Positions 26,664-35,947 of a stretch of DNA of 64,000 nucleotides are shown here, piece by piece. Made by a program: the position numbers and the translations under genes. This DNA comes from Chryseobacterium sp. ISL-6 (GTDB lineage Bacteria; Bacteroidota; Bacteroidia; Flavobacteriales; Weeksellaceae). The DNA lies in assembly GCF_018613715.1 (NCBI RefSeq), contig NZ_JAGGPT010000010.1, positions 186,001 through 250,000 of the forward strand, written 5' to 3'. The notes under the pieces were generated by a model. It was not told the origin of the DNA. It ran no database searches and saw only the letters and a program-made list of their open reading frames with translations. Position 1 is the first letter of the stretch; each line of letters starts with the position of its first letter.

Positions 26664-29600
26664 TTAAAATTGTGTTCTAAGTCCTATAGAGTAAGTCTTT
26701 ACAGGTTTTAAAGAATAAGTTCCCCAATTATAATCAGGGTCGATACCTACCTTATTGGCTTTCCAAAGTATTCCTAAATTATTTACGGATGCAAAGAGTT
26801 GTAAACTCTGAATAGGCAAACTCCCTAAATTCTCTTTCCTGAAACTGTAGTTCAGGTTAAGATATTGCAAACGAATATGGTCACCTCTTTCCACTAAAAC
26901 ACTGGAGCCGTTGTAAAATGCATCCCTCGCAGAGTTCGTTGTGTATGGGTTGGAAGGAACATTCGTCCATTGCTCATCGCCCGGCTTCTGCCATCTTTTG
27001 GAATAGTCACTATGCCCATCACGACTTGCAATAAGGTCAGTATAGTTAATAGAACTTCTTCTAAACCAATACCCGAACTTATAAGTAATTCCAACATCCA
27101 AAGAAAACTGTTGGTAGGCAATCGTGTTGATGAATGAACCATACTTTGTAGGAATCGCTGATCCAAAGTATTCTAAGTCTTCAATTCCTCGAGCGGAATT
27201 CAATATTTTAGTGTAATCCTTACTGACTTCTCCATCCAAATACCCTTGAGGATCTCCTGTTTGTGGGTCGAGAGCTGCCCATTTGTAGGCAAATACACCA
27301 TAAACGGGAAGTCCGACAATACCACTTATGGGAGCTGTGGAACCTGAAGAGACCACGAAATTATTGGCAAAGGTGGTAGGTAAATAATAGTTGGTGACTT
27401 TGTCATTATAGATACTGAAGTTAAGAATGCTGTTCCATTTTATGGTTCTATCAATATTTTTTGTTTTCAGCTCGATATCCAAACCTTGTCCTTTCATTCC
27501 TGCGACATTCCATAGCATACTTTTAACACCAGTGGTATAATCCAATGGTGCTGTACCAAAAAGATTACTGCCCTCTTTCGTAAAATATTCAACCGAACCC
27601 GTAATGAGATTGTTTTTTAACCCAAAATCCAATCCCATATTCATTATTCTGATCGTCTCCCAACGCAGGTTAGGATTATAAAATTTATCTATTCTGGCGG
27701 TATTACCTCCCGTGTACACTGAAAGGTCCGTATCAAATAATATGGTTGTTACGGCGACCATTGAAGGATCGATATTTCCATTAAAACCGTAAGAGCCTCT
27801 TAATTTCAGGTAAGGTAGAAAACTGGAATTGTAAAAAGCTTCATTCGAAACGTTCCAAGATAAACCTGCAGACCAGAAGGGATTCCATTGTTGATTGGTC
27901 TTTAATCCAAATAGATTACTCGCATCCTGCCTTACGCTTCCAGATAATGTATAGCGTTTATCGTAAGTATATGCAGCATTGGCATACAGGGATACGAAAC
28001 GGATATTGGTTTCTCTAAGAGACGTTCCTCTTTCAATAAAGTCCAAACTTCCCGTCACAAAGTTGGGATATTGTTTCGTATAGTCAATACCCGCAGTAGA
28101 TAAAGTATTCGTATTGTAACCGTAATACCTGTTGTTGTCATATTGGGTAATGGTCTCTCTTATTTCTCCTCCTGCAATAGCATTAATGGAATGTTTACCA
28201 AAATTTCTATTGTAATTGAGCTGTCCTCTCAAATTGTTGACTGTAGTTTCAGAAAGACCTTTATCAAAAATTCCTCCTTTGGGAACGATGAAACTGATAC
28301 TGCCATCACTGTTCTGTTTTGCAAAATTATTCACATAGTTTCTTGCGTAATAGCTCTGTTCATCATATAGTGTGCTGCTTTCTCCATTATTATATTGGTA
28401 TTGGTACTTAATATCAAAATCCAAACCTTTTATAATTTTATAATTCAATCCTGCGTTGAGGATGAGTTCGCTTGTTTTGTTTTGAGTTATATTGTGCATC
28501 CAGTCGGTCAATGGATAGTAATTCCAATCCAAAAGCCCCTTGCCTTGCAGGCTGTTTTTATAATCCTGATCCAACATATAGTTCATCACCAGAGGGCTTC
28601 CGGCATCATCTGCAAACTGCATATAGGGAACTTTCCAATTATCACGCATCGTAATACTATTGTAGGCACTTTTACCACTTTTTGTTGTGGTACTAGTGTA
28701 GTACATCCCCGTAGTTATGGTCAGCTTTTCAGTTGGTTTCCAGGTATTTTGAAAACGGGCGTTCAACCGTTGGTATTTTTCATTTAAATTCCCTGTATTA
28801 TCATCATACCCTATAAATGATGTCCAAGACAATTTAGGCGTACTTCCAAAAATATTAAGCGCATATTGTCTATTTTCCATAGGTTGGTACATATACTTTT
28901 TATACTGGTCTCTCACATCGATATTTCTTAGTCGATTTATTTCAGTCATCGCATCATTATGAGATAGAAGCCCCTGTTTTTCCTTATTTAAGAGTGTAAC
29001 AACCGGGGTTAAAGCAGGATGGCTGGAAGAGTTAAGATCGCTGTCATAATATCCTTTGTTAAAAAGCTGCATTTCCACATCGATAAAATCACTGCTGGAA
29101 ATCTGCCTGCTGTAACTTAGGTCTGGCTTTGCGCTTAGTGTCGTATTGGCTGTAAATTCTACAGACGTTGCCTGATTATTTTTGGCGGCTTTGGTTGTGA
29201 TCACAATAACGCCATTCGCAGCTCTCGCTCCCCAAATGCTGGATGCTGCTGCGTCTTTCAGGATAGTAACACTCTCAATAATGTTTGCATTAATATTGCT
29301 GATACTCCCTTCGTATGGAAAATTATCTACAACAATCAATGGATTCTTAGGTCCCTGCATAGTACTTAAGCCTCTTATCATTAGTTGACCATCTTCGGTC
29401 AGTCCTTTACTGACCGTCAGACCATTGCCTATGGCAGGTAACCTGTCCATAATATTGGTGGTAACCTGTTGCTGCAATAATTTGTTGTCCACTGATGAAA
29501 AAGAACCTGTAGACCTTTCTTTGGGAATTTTCTGATAACCTGTTGATAACGTAACTTCTTCTATTTCTGTAATCTTTGTAGATATAGATATTTTCAGCTC

Positions 29601-29867
29601 CTTTTGCAATGGCAATTGAATATCTAGCGACTGACTTTCGTAACCTGCCTTGCTGATGAGTAAGGATAATCGGGATTCACCAGTGGTCAGACTGAATATT
29701 CCGTTTTTGTCCGTATTGGTAACCGCATTGATGTTCTGGATGATTACGGCAACTCCTGATAAAGGTTTTCCAGTAGTATTTTCTGTTATTTTTCCTGTAA
29801 TCGTATGCTGTTGTGCGACCATCAGGGAACTGCAACATATAATGGGAAATAGTATATAGTTTTTCAT
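26664..29867 (-). CDS. SusC/RagA-family TonB-dependent outer-membrane porter
   Basis: 1067 aa, full length for the family. Signal peptide (about 1-18), a carboxypeptidase-regulatory-like domain (about 20-100, TDKNGIFSLTT), the plug with the signature VTILKDAAASSIWGARAANG, and a 22-stranded barrel with a C-terminal aromatic strand ending GLRTQF. It imports a substrate captured by SusD, energised by TonB-ExbBD. It lies 10 bp upstream of susD in the transcript and 13 bp after the TlpA-like gene. Confidence 0.95.
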   Translation of the reverse strand: MKNYILFPIICCSSLMVAQQHTITGKITENTTGKPLSGVAVIIQNINAVTNTDKNGIFSLTTGESRLSLLISKAGYESQSLDIQLPLQKELKISISTKITEIEEVTLSTGYQKIPKERSTGSFSSVDNKLLQQQVTTNIMDRLPAIGNGLTVSKGLTEDGQLMIRGLSTMQGPKNPLIVVDNFPYEGSISNINANIIESVTILKDAAASSIWGARAANGVIVITTKAAKNNQATSVEFTANTTLSAKPDLSYSRQISSSDFIDVEMQLFNKGYYDSDLNSSSHPALTPVVTLLNKEKQGLLSHNDAMTEINRLRNIDVRDQYKKYMYQPMENRQYALNIFGSTPKLSWTSFIGYDDNTGNLNEKYQRLNARFQNTWKPTEKLTITTGMYYTSTTTKSGKSAYNSITMRDNWKVPYMQFADDAGSPLVMNYMLDQDYKNSLQGKGLLDWNYYPLTDWMHNITQNKTSELILNAGLNYKIIKGLDFDIKYQYQYNNGESSTLYDEQSYYARNYVNNFAKQNSDGSISFIVPKGGIFDKGLSETTVNNLRGQLNYNRNFGKHSINAIAGGEIRETITQYDNNRYYGYNTNTLSTAGIDYTKQYPNFVTGSLDFIERGTSLRETNIRFVSLYANAAYTYDKRYTLSGSVRQDASNLFGLKTNQQWNPFWSAGLSWNVSNEAFYNSSFLPYLKLRGSYGFNGNIDPSMVAVTTILFDTDLSVYTGGNTARIDKFYNPNLRWETIRIMNMGLDFGLKNNLITGSVEYFTKEGSNLFGTAPLDYTTGVKSMLWNVAGMKGQGLDIELKTKNIDRTIKWNSILNFSIYNDKVTNYYLPTTFANNFVVSSGSTAPISGIVGLPVYGVFAYKWAALDPQTGDPQGYLDGEVSKDYTKILNSARGIEDLEYFGSAIPTKYGSFINTIAYQQFSLDVGITYKFGYWFRRSSINYTDLIASRDGHSDYSKRWQKPGDEQWTNVPSNPYTTNSARDAFYNGSSVLVERGDHIRLQYLNLNYSFRKENLGSLPIQSLQLFASVNNLGILWKANKVGIDPDYNWGTYSLKPVKTYSIGLRTQF

Positions 29868-29880
29868 AATGATTTAATGA

Positions 29881-31173
29881 TTAATATGATTTATCCTTAA
29901 CCACCAGCATAGGCAGTTCCTTCACGACTTCCACAAGCTCAAGGTCATATGCAGAAAGTTCCTTTTGAATACTTTTTAGATCTTGAAAACTTGAGAATTT
30001 CAGATCGACTTTTCCCAGATAATGTGTTTCATCTATTACAGGTAATGTTGTAATGTCGTTGGTTGCTTCCAGAGCGGATAGTAAAAAATCAAGAGTGACA
30101 TTTCGGAGTATAAAAGGAGATTTCAATATATTTCCGATAGGTTCACCTCCTTTCGATGCCATCTTGTCTACATTAGAAGTTTTCCTTAGAACAAGGCATT
30201 TAACAGGTTTTTTTTCGATGCTGGCAACGTAATTGGAATTTTCATTGACATACCTTAGCATTCTGGTGTATAGATTAATTGCCTCATCTTTTGGAACAAT
30301 GTATTCGATGCTGTACAGCTTCTCAAAATTTCCACCAGTCGTAGTATTGAAATCAATAGCTTCGGGATTTTTTGTCAGATTCATCAGACGTTTGTCCGAA
30401 AATTTATCCCCGGACTGACGGAATAATTCGTACGAAATACCTCTGTAGATATTCATCAGGGAAAAGTTGGTAAACTGCCTTCCGTAAACGCTTTCTCCAT
30501 CTCTATGAAAACCTGAACCAAATGGAATTGCCCGTATCCTTCCTTTCGCAAAAAGGCTATAGCCTACAATGCTGCTCAGCTTTTCCAGCTCAAAATTCTC
30601 AGAAAGCATCAGCGGACGTTTTCTATCGATCTGAATGACCGTCTGCAAAGAAGATGTTTCATTTTTCAATACCTCTGCAATGGTTTGTTCATTGACCTGT
30701 CCACCATCGGTGGTATTAATGATCTTTCCGTCTTTTATCCAGACAATAAAAGGGACTGCAGTATGAGGGAACATTGTATGAAGTATTTTGTCGTCCACAA
30801 CCGATAAAACACTTTTGTAACGTTGTCCATTGGTCGAGGAGAAAAATTTTTCTATGGTTGCCCGATTCTGGTCGGTTACTGCTATAATGTTGATCTTATC
30901 ACTGAATTTCTTTTTAAGCTCTTCCATTTCCGGAAATTTTTTCAGGCAGGCACTGCACCAGGTTGCCCAAAAATCTAGGAGAATCAGTTTGTTTTTATCT
31001 GAGTTAAAGCTGATGGTTTTCTGTGGGTGGTTGACCACCTGCAAAGGCGTTGTCCAGAAGTTTTCGGGAAGAGTTTCTCCGACTTTAAGAGATTTGTTTT
31101 GGGCAAAGGATGTGGTGGATGCCACAAGAGTAAAAACAAGGGACAGGATTCCCTTGCAAAAAATATTTTTCAT
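29881..31173 (-). CDS. TlpA-like thioredoxin-fold protein with C-terminal domain
   Basis: About 430 aa from the ATG at 31173 (MKNIFCKGILSLVF), which gives a proper signal peptide; the upstream ATG at 31218 would place 15 residues before it. The thioredoxin domain has LLDFWATWCSACLKKFPEM (CxxC). The C-terminal 220 residues are a separate domain, with LPVIDETHYLGKVDLKF near its end, resembling the DUF3738-type module seen in Bacteroidota TlpA proteins (tentative). First gene of the tlpA-susC-susD transcript. It probably reduces or forms disulfides in the exported or imported cargo. Confidence 0.82.
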   Translation of the reverse strand: MKNIFCKGILSLVFTLVASTTSFAQNKSLKVGETLPENFWTTPLQVVNHPQKTISFNSDKNKLILLDFWATWCSACLKKFPEMEELKKKFSDKINIIAVTDQNRATIEKFFSSTNGQRYKSVLSVVDDKILHTMFPHTAVPFIVWIKDGKIINTTDGGQVNEQTIAEVLKNETSSLQTVIQIDRKRPLMLSENFELEKLSSIVGYSLFAKGRIRAIPFGSGFHRDGESVYGRQFTNFSLMNIYRGISYELFRQSGDKFSDKRLMNLTKNPEAIDFNTTTGGNFEKLYSIEYIVPKDEAINLYTRMLRYVNENSNYVASIEKKPVKCLVLRKTSNVDKMASKGGEPIGNILKSPFILRNVTLDFLLSALEATNDITTLPVIDETHYLGKVDLKFSSFQDLKSIQKELSAYDLELVEVVKELPMLVVKDKSY

Positions 31174-32117
31174 ACTTTTGAATAGGTTTAATTCGTTAAA
31201 CTTGGCTCTTCCTTGCATCCCGTAAATTCCAAGATACTATGGTGCAGGGAGGGCTTTTTATTGGTCTTTGTGGTTGATTAATTTCTACTGTCTGTTTTGT
31301 ACTTTAATTGTTTATAGACCTTTCGGGAGGAAGTTTTACCAGTACAGAAAACTCCCCACCCATACAGGTCAAAATTTGAATATGAATGAAATTTGTGTCC
31401 CGTGAAAGCTGTGAAGCCGCAATAGGCTATGCACCCATTGTAATTGTCATTTCTAAATGAGAAAACATTTTATTGAAATCTAAAAACAGCCGTAACCATC
31501 TGAATTAAGCAGACCGTCCACTTTTTGTCTTCAGTAATAAATTCCCTTCGTACTGAAAAATAATTTGGAAAATTAAAAGAAAGCGAGTACTTTTAAGGTG
31601 TGAGTTTAAAGCGTAGTCTGGCTTTCCTTTTACTGTTAAAGGAATTTCGGAGTGTGTCGATAATAAGTAAGTTATGCCAATCCCGCATTTTGCGGGCAAA
31701 TCGAGCATAAAGCTGTAATTTCTTTTGTTATGCTTGCGGACTACTCCGGTGGGCAGATAAGCAGAATGGTTGAAAATGTCGTCCTCATAATATCTTGTTT
31801 TATGAATTGTATTATGAGTTCTGGAAAGATTACTATAAAAAAATAGCGGAGGATAATCCCTCACCTTCCACTGCCAAACAGGTACGACCAAGCACCCTAG
31901 ACACAGCTTCCAGCAAGGGACTATCCCCCGCATTTGTGCAAATATACAAATTAGCGGGGAAATTAACTCCCTCGGACTCCGTGTCTTAAAAATTGGTCGT
32001 TTTGTTTGACGGAACTCATTTGTTAATTATAAAATGTTATAACTAACTGGAACAAAGGTATAAATAATAATCGTAAAAACAAAATATTATAATACGATTT
32101 TAATAACGAGTGAAAAT
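31174..32117. other. Long gene-poor region with doubtful ORFs
   Basis: About 940 bp between tlpA (-) and the HTH gene (+). Two overlapping ORFs on opposite strands (31505-31933 minus, 142 aa; 31795-31989 plus, 64 aa) do not look like real proteins. The stretch 31840-31985 is visibly richer in G+C than its surroundings and may be a relic of another mobile element. Near the right end AATCGTA / TACGATT (32069-32075, 32093-32099) is a possible operator for the HTH gene. Confidence 0.4.
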
Positions 32118-32639
32118 TTGGAATCAGAAAACCAAAGAATTAGAGATTTAATTAGGAAATATCGTGAGCATTATAAATGTTCACGCAAGGAAATTGCACA
32201 TTTAACAAAGTTACAAGAAGCACTATATACTTCTATTGAAAGTGGGACAGGTAATATTGACTTTGATAGAACCGCCATCATTGCCAAAATTTATGGACTT
32301 TCATTATTGGATTTTATTAATCCCAAACAAAAAATCCCACAAATTGAACTCTTGCCATCAGCAACGAAAAAGGTCGTATTGAAGAATAAGAACAAGCAAA
32401 TCCCTATTTCAAATATCAATCTGAACCTTCCAGAAAAAATTAGATTAATATTAGATTCAAAACAACTTCCTAAACAATTTACAACAAAGGATATCAAAAG
32501 TTTACTTCCTCAAAATCTACAAGAGGTAATTACTACGTCTAGAATAGCAGATACTATCACCCGAAAAGGTTTTGAAGATTTGGTTGAGGTTGGAAAAATT
32601 GGAAGAAGCAAGTTATTTGAAATCAAAATAAATCTTTAA
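32118..32639 (+). CDS. XRE-type HTH regulator
   Basis: 173 aa from a TTG start at 32118; no in-frame ATG lies nearby upstream. Residues 5-70 form a lambda-repressor-like HTH (KCSRKEIAHLTKLQEALYTSIESG). The C-terminal 80 residues look like a winged-helix-type module (FTTKDIKSLLPQNLQEV, then VGKIGRSKLFEI). It lies at the downstream end of the secreted-hydrolase operon, convergent with it. An inverted repeat 20-50 bp upstream may be its operator. Confidence 0.7.
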   Translation: MESENQRIRDLIRKYREHYKCSRKEIAHLTKLQEALYTSIESGTGNIDFDRTAIIAKIYGLSLLDFINPKQKIPQIELLPSATKKVVLKNKNKQIPISNINLNLPEKIRLILDSKQLPKQFTTKDIKSLLPQNLQEVITTSRIADTITRKGFEDLVEVGKIGRSKLFEIKINL

Positions 32640-32728
32640 AAAGATTTCAATCTAAAGCTAACGTGAGAACCGCTTACTTACCATATAAAAGTAAAGTTTT
32701 TTGAATGCTTGCCGTCACCGAATGAATA

Positions 32729-33787
32729 TTATTTCTGTAACCTTGTATCTTCATATTTTACTCTTTCAGTTTTCAAAGATACCAGCCAGTCAAGATACAT
32801 TTGTTGTGGCATACTACGGTAACCTATCTTATGGATGTGCGCATATTCCTTATTCATAAGATCAAATAATTCTTTAGCTTTCGGATCGCTTAATGTAGCC
32901 TGAATATCTGTTGTATTATGCTCTTTCATCAGTTTTTGGAACTGCTTTGTATGGGTTTCCGCTTGTAATAGCAAAGCATTAGCTAAGTATGGATAAATCT
33001 GGATTGCTCTTTCTGCACATTTTATTGGAAAACTCCCATCATTGTCAGGAAAACTTCTATTATAAGCGTTTCCTAAATCGACCAAAAGAAGTGCAAGACT
33101 TTCTTTATTCGTAAGAGCTTTTAGATATACACCATTTTGGACAGCTTCTAAATGGATAAATCCTGAAGCCATTAGCCAACTGTCTTGCGGAAATATGCCA
33201 CTTGTAAGTTCGGTATTATACCAACCCAAAGATTTTATATTATGTTTGATATATACGTGGTTTGGAGCAAGCGCCAAATTTGCATCAACACCTAATTCTT
33301 CTGCTAAAATCTTATAGAGATATGGCATTGAGTTACAGTTTCCTTTTTGGGTGTCTAACAATTTTGAAACAAAGAGATTTGATAATTCTTTATTCCCGAA
33401 AACATCTTCAAAATCATAAGTGAAGGGCTTATATTTGACAGTGTCATTCCTTACAATTACAGGAGTTGTTTGACATAAGACTGTGAAAATGGCAGCGTAT
33501 TTACTTACTTTTTCTTTGTCTCTATCAGTATAATTTAAGTCCCGACTATCAACAATTTGTTTGCAGAACTTTCCTAAAAATTTGACTTTTCTGTTTAAAG
33601 ATAATGTATCCAAATTTCCTTGATAATATGCGTTTTCCACATTAAATACCGCTTCTTTGAAACTGTATTTTTGCCTATCATTCAACATATTATCTATTGT
33701 CTGAAATGCATCAGAATAAAAATGATTATTCTGACTTTTCGCAAATCCGAAAATAGTAACTGTTAAAATGAAAAAAAATCTTTTCAT
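32729..33787 (-). CDS. Exported transglutaminase-like protein (paralogue 1)
   Basis: 352 aa with a signal peptide (about 1-18, GFAKSQ). The core GNCNSMPYLYKILAEELG followed by LALAPNHVYIKH shows the Cys and His of a transglutaminase/cysteine-peptidase-like fold. A TPR-like helical tail follows (about 230-350). It is clearly a paralogue of the product at 35948-37411 (GQCHSMPQYYLMLAEAMG, LALAPNHSYIRF). Last gene of the five-gene operon; its start overlaps the previous stop by 1 bp (TAATG). Enzymatic activity is inferred only. Confidence 0.75.
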   Translation of the reverse strand: MKRFFFILTVTIFGFAKSQNNHFYSDAFQTIDNMLNDRQKYSFKEAVFNVENAYYQGNLDTLSLNRKVKFLGKFCKQIVDSRDLNYTDRDKEKVSKYAAIFTVLCQTTPVIVRNDTVKYKPFTYDFEDVFGNKELSNLFVSKLLDTQKGNCNSMPYLYKILAEELGVDANLALAPNHVYIKHNIKSLGWYNTELTSGIFPQDSWLMASGFIHLEAVQNGVYLKALTNKESLALLLVDLGNAYNRSFPDNDGSFPIKCAERAIQIYPYLANALLLQAETHTKQFQKLMKEHNTTDIQATLSDPKAKELFDLMNKEYAHIHKIGYRSMPQQMYLDWLVSLKTERVKYEDTRLQK

Positions 33788-34005
33788 TATTTTTTATTGT
33801 TTTGATTTATAGAATCTTTTACTTTAACGGTGTCAGACTTGTGTTGATTATTATATTCTTCAACTCTTCTATTCCACGTATTTATTTCATTTCTTTCTTT
33901 GAATAAATAGAAATTCCAATAAATAAATCCCCAATATGCTATAAAAGCTACTAGTATAATAGAAATTATTATAATAATTCGTTTAACTTTTTTACTCAGT
34001 TGCAT
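33787..34005 (-). CDS. Small single-pass membrane protein
   Basis: 72 aa from the ATG at 34005 (MQLSKKVKR) or 78 aa from 34023. A basic N-terminus, one membrane helix (about 8-29) and a polar, charged C-terminal tail of about 40 residues. It lies 42-60 bp after the lipoprotein gene and overlaps the transglutaminase-like gene by 1 bp, so it belongs to the same operon. It may be an inner-membrane partner or second immunity protein. No family recognised. Confidence 0.6.
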   Translation of the reverse strand: MQLSKKVKRIIIIISIILVAFIAYWGFIYWNFYLFKERNEINTWNRRVEEYNNQHKSDTVKVKDSINQNNKK

Positions 34006-34065
34006 ATAACTGTGGACTACCAAGAAATATTATAGAAGAAGAAGTAATATATATTTAACCCAATA

Positions 34066-34686
34066 TCAATAACAATTCATTTCAAAATGTGACAATTGCT
34101 TACTTTCTGAGTTATATACGGTAATTATTAAAGGTGTATATTCTAATTTTATAACCTCTCCGCTAGCAGGGCGTGGAATATTATCAACTATTTCAACATA
34201 ATTAATACTATTATTGTCTGCCGCAAATACAGAATAAGGGCTATTAATTAAAGAGCCGAATTTCAATTCTTTTCTTTCTGAAACAGAATAACATAAATAA
34301 TTCCAATAATCAGCTCCAATACCAGATGCTCCAGATGCTTTACCAATAGCTATTATAATATGTTGATTCTGATTTTGTAGCAGATAAAATTTTACATCCG
34401 TTGAGTACGAAACAAAATCCTCAAACTTTTTCGCTATTGGCATATTATTTTTCTCTAAAAGCTTATACACCTGCGTTGTGTCTAATGGGTAATATTCTGA
34501 TTCTTTAGAAATAGTTTTATTTGCTAATTTGTAAACTTTATCAAAACAAAATTGCTTTTCAAAGTTTTCAAATTTGAGAGAATTTTTTGAATTAAGATTT
34601 AGTTCTTCTAAAAGATTCTTATTATTACAGCTAAGCAATATAGCTGATAGTAATAGACATTGAAATATTATTTTGAAATGTACCAT
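34066..34686 (-). CDS. Lipoprotein, candidate immunity protein
   Basis: 206 aa with signal peptide and lipobox LSAILLSC (Cys20), so it is anchored in the periplasm or on the surface. The mature domain is mixed alpha/beta with GKASGASGIGADYWNYLCYS; no family recognised. It overlaps the end of the secreted RHS/SleB-like gene by 19 bp. That tight link to a putative cell-wall hydrolase is what suggests immunity; other roles such as chaperone are possible. Confidence 0.65.
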   Translation of the reverse strand: MVHFKIIFQCLLLSAILLSCNNKNLLEELNLNSKNSLKFENFEKQFCFDKVYKLANKTISKESEYYPLDTTQVYKLLEKNNMPIAKKFEDFVSYSTDVKFYLLQNQNQHIIIAIGKASGASGIGADYWNYLCYSVSERKELKFGSLINSPYSVFAADNNSINYVEIVDNIPRPASGEVIKLEYTPLIITVYNSESKQLSHFEMNCY

Positions 34687-35906
34687 TTTGCTCCAGGTTT
34701 TGTATATCGTGAAAAAGTTGTACTACCAATAGCACCCGTTGATTGAAATTTATAACCTCCATTAACTCTATTATTGCCTTGTCCAAACAAATCGTGTGAT
34801 GGACTCGTGAATAAGTATCCTTGTTGATATCTAGCCCTGTTTCCTCCACCTGATTTAAAATCAACTCCATCCCAATGAGTTCCACCTCCTGTAATGTCAG
34901 TTTTGCTTACCATTGCGTAAGCAATAGCTTTGTGAATGTTACTACGCTTTGCGTCAGCATCAGAACCTGTTTCATTAGAATAAGAGTATTTGTAACCGCT
35001 TTGCGAACCCCCATCAGTTTTTCTTACTCCGTAAACCCCATAAGGAGAGTCATCTGAAAGCTGATCCATTAAACCATTTCCTTGATTAGCTGCTCTATTT
35101 TTAAGAACATCAACAATCCCCCAAGATTCAAGAAAACCTCCTGAGCTTTCTGCATATAACGTCTGAGCTAACAGATTAAACTGACTTGATGTTAAATTCA
35201 AATTAGCACCTGAATTTTCTTTTTTTTCTAATTTGTCAAAATAAGCATCTTTGTCATTTTTAAAATCTTTTTTGGCTGTATTAATTTCGTGTGTAGTCGC
35301 TGCTATTGTTTGATCTTTACCATCTTCTATATGAGTTTTTTTGCCCGAAAAAATATCAATAAAATCTGTCTCAGGAGCCATTCCTGTAGGATCTGTAAAC
35401 TTTAACGGGTTATTAAAAGCATAATTATATGGTGACCAATCAGAAAATTCCTCACTTAATGGATCGGGTGAAATCCAACGTCCGTGAGTGTCGCCAATCG
35501 GCTGTGCATCAGGATCAGATAAATCAATTTCTCTTACTTCAACTATATTGCCGCTTTTTGTGTTGTATCTTATAGAGCCAATAACCACAATACTATCCGT
35601 ATCGTGAAACTCCAAATACTTGCCTTTGCTCAAAGTAGCAATCTTGGGATAATATCCATATTTGGCAAATGGATTTCCAATCGCTATATTCTTACGTCTG
35701 CGTTCTGCTTCCTCTGGAGTAATAGAATCTCTGGTCTTTAGAACCTCGTCCATATATGGACGGTTTCGCTCTTCTTTGGTCAATTGTACAGGATTCACCC
35801 ATTTCTTTTCAGTTTTCGGCTTCTGTGTATTTGGGGTCTTTTTTTTGACCTGTGCCTGTGTAAAGCCTGTTATTACTGCAAAAGCAATCAATAATATTTT
35901 TTTCAT
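34668..35906 (-). CDS. Secreted RHS-type protein with SleB-like cell-wall hydrolase domain
   Basis: 412 aa from the ATG at 35906 (MKKILLIA; 414 aa from 35912). Signal peptide (about 1-18), a short linker with KEERNRPYMDEVLKTRD, then an RHS core signature (GRWISPDPLSEEFSDWSPYN... NPLKFTDPTG, about 144-177) without the usual long YD-repeat shell. The C-terminal part (about 240-414) has NLLAQTLYAESSGGFLESWG (E255 as likely catalytic acid) followed by VDVLKNRA, the SleB/hydrolase_2 pattern of peptidoglycan-cleaving enzymes. It looks like a compact polymorphic-toxin-type exported hydrolase. The next gene, overlapping by 19 bp, is the candidate immunity lipoprotein. Confidence 0.75.
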   Translation of the reverse strand: MKKILLIAFAVITGFTQAQVKKKTPNTQKPKTEKKWVNPVQLTKEERNRPYMDEVLKTRDSITPEEAERRRKNIAIGNPFAKYGYYPKIATLSKGKYLEFHDTDSIVVIGSIRYNTKSGNIVEVREIDLSDPDAQPIGDTHGRWISPDPLSEEFSDWSPYNYAFNNPLKFTDPTGMAPETDFIDIFSGKKTHIEDGKDQTIAATTHEINTAKKDFKNDKDAYFDKLEKKENSGANLNLTSSQFNLLAQTLYAESSGGFLESWGIVDVLKNRAANQGNGLMDQLSDDSPYGVYGVRKTDGGSQSGYKYSYSNETGSDADAKRSNIHKAIAYAMVSKTDITGGGTHWDGVDFKSGGGNRARYQQGYLFTSPSHDLFGQGNNRVNGGYKFQSTGAIGSTTFSRYTKPGAKWYISK

Positions 35907-35947
35907 AGTCATCTGCCTTTATGATGGTTAAAGTTATTTATTTTTTG

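Noticed and set aside
31505..31933. 142-aa minus-strand ORF
   Set aside because: Low-complexity, Trp/Cys-rich composition, overlapped by an opposite-strand ORF, no domain or context support.
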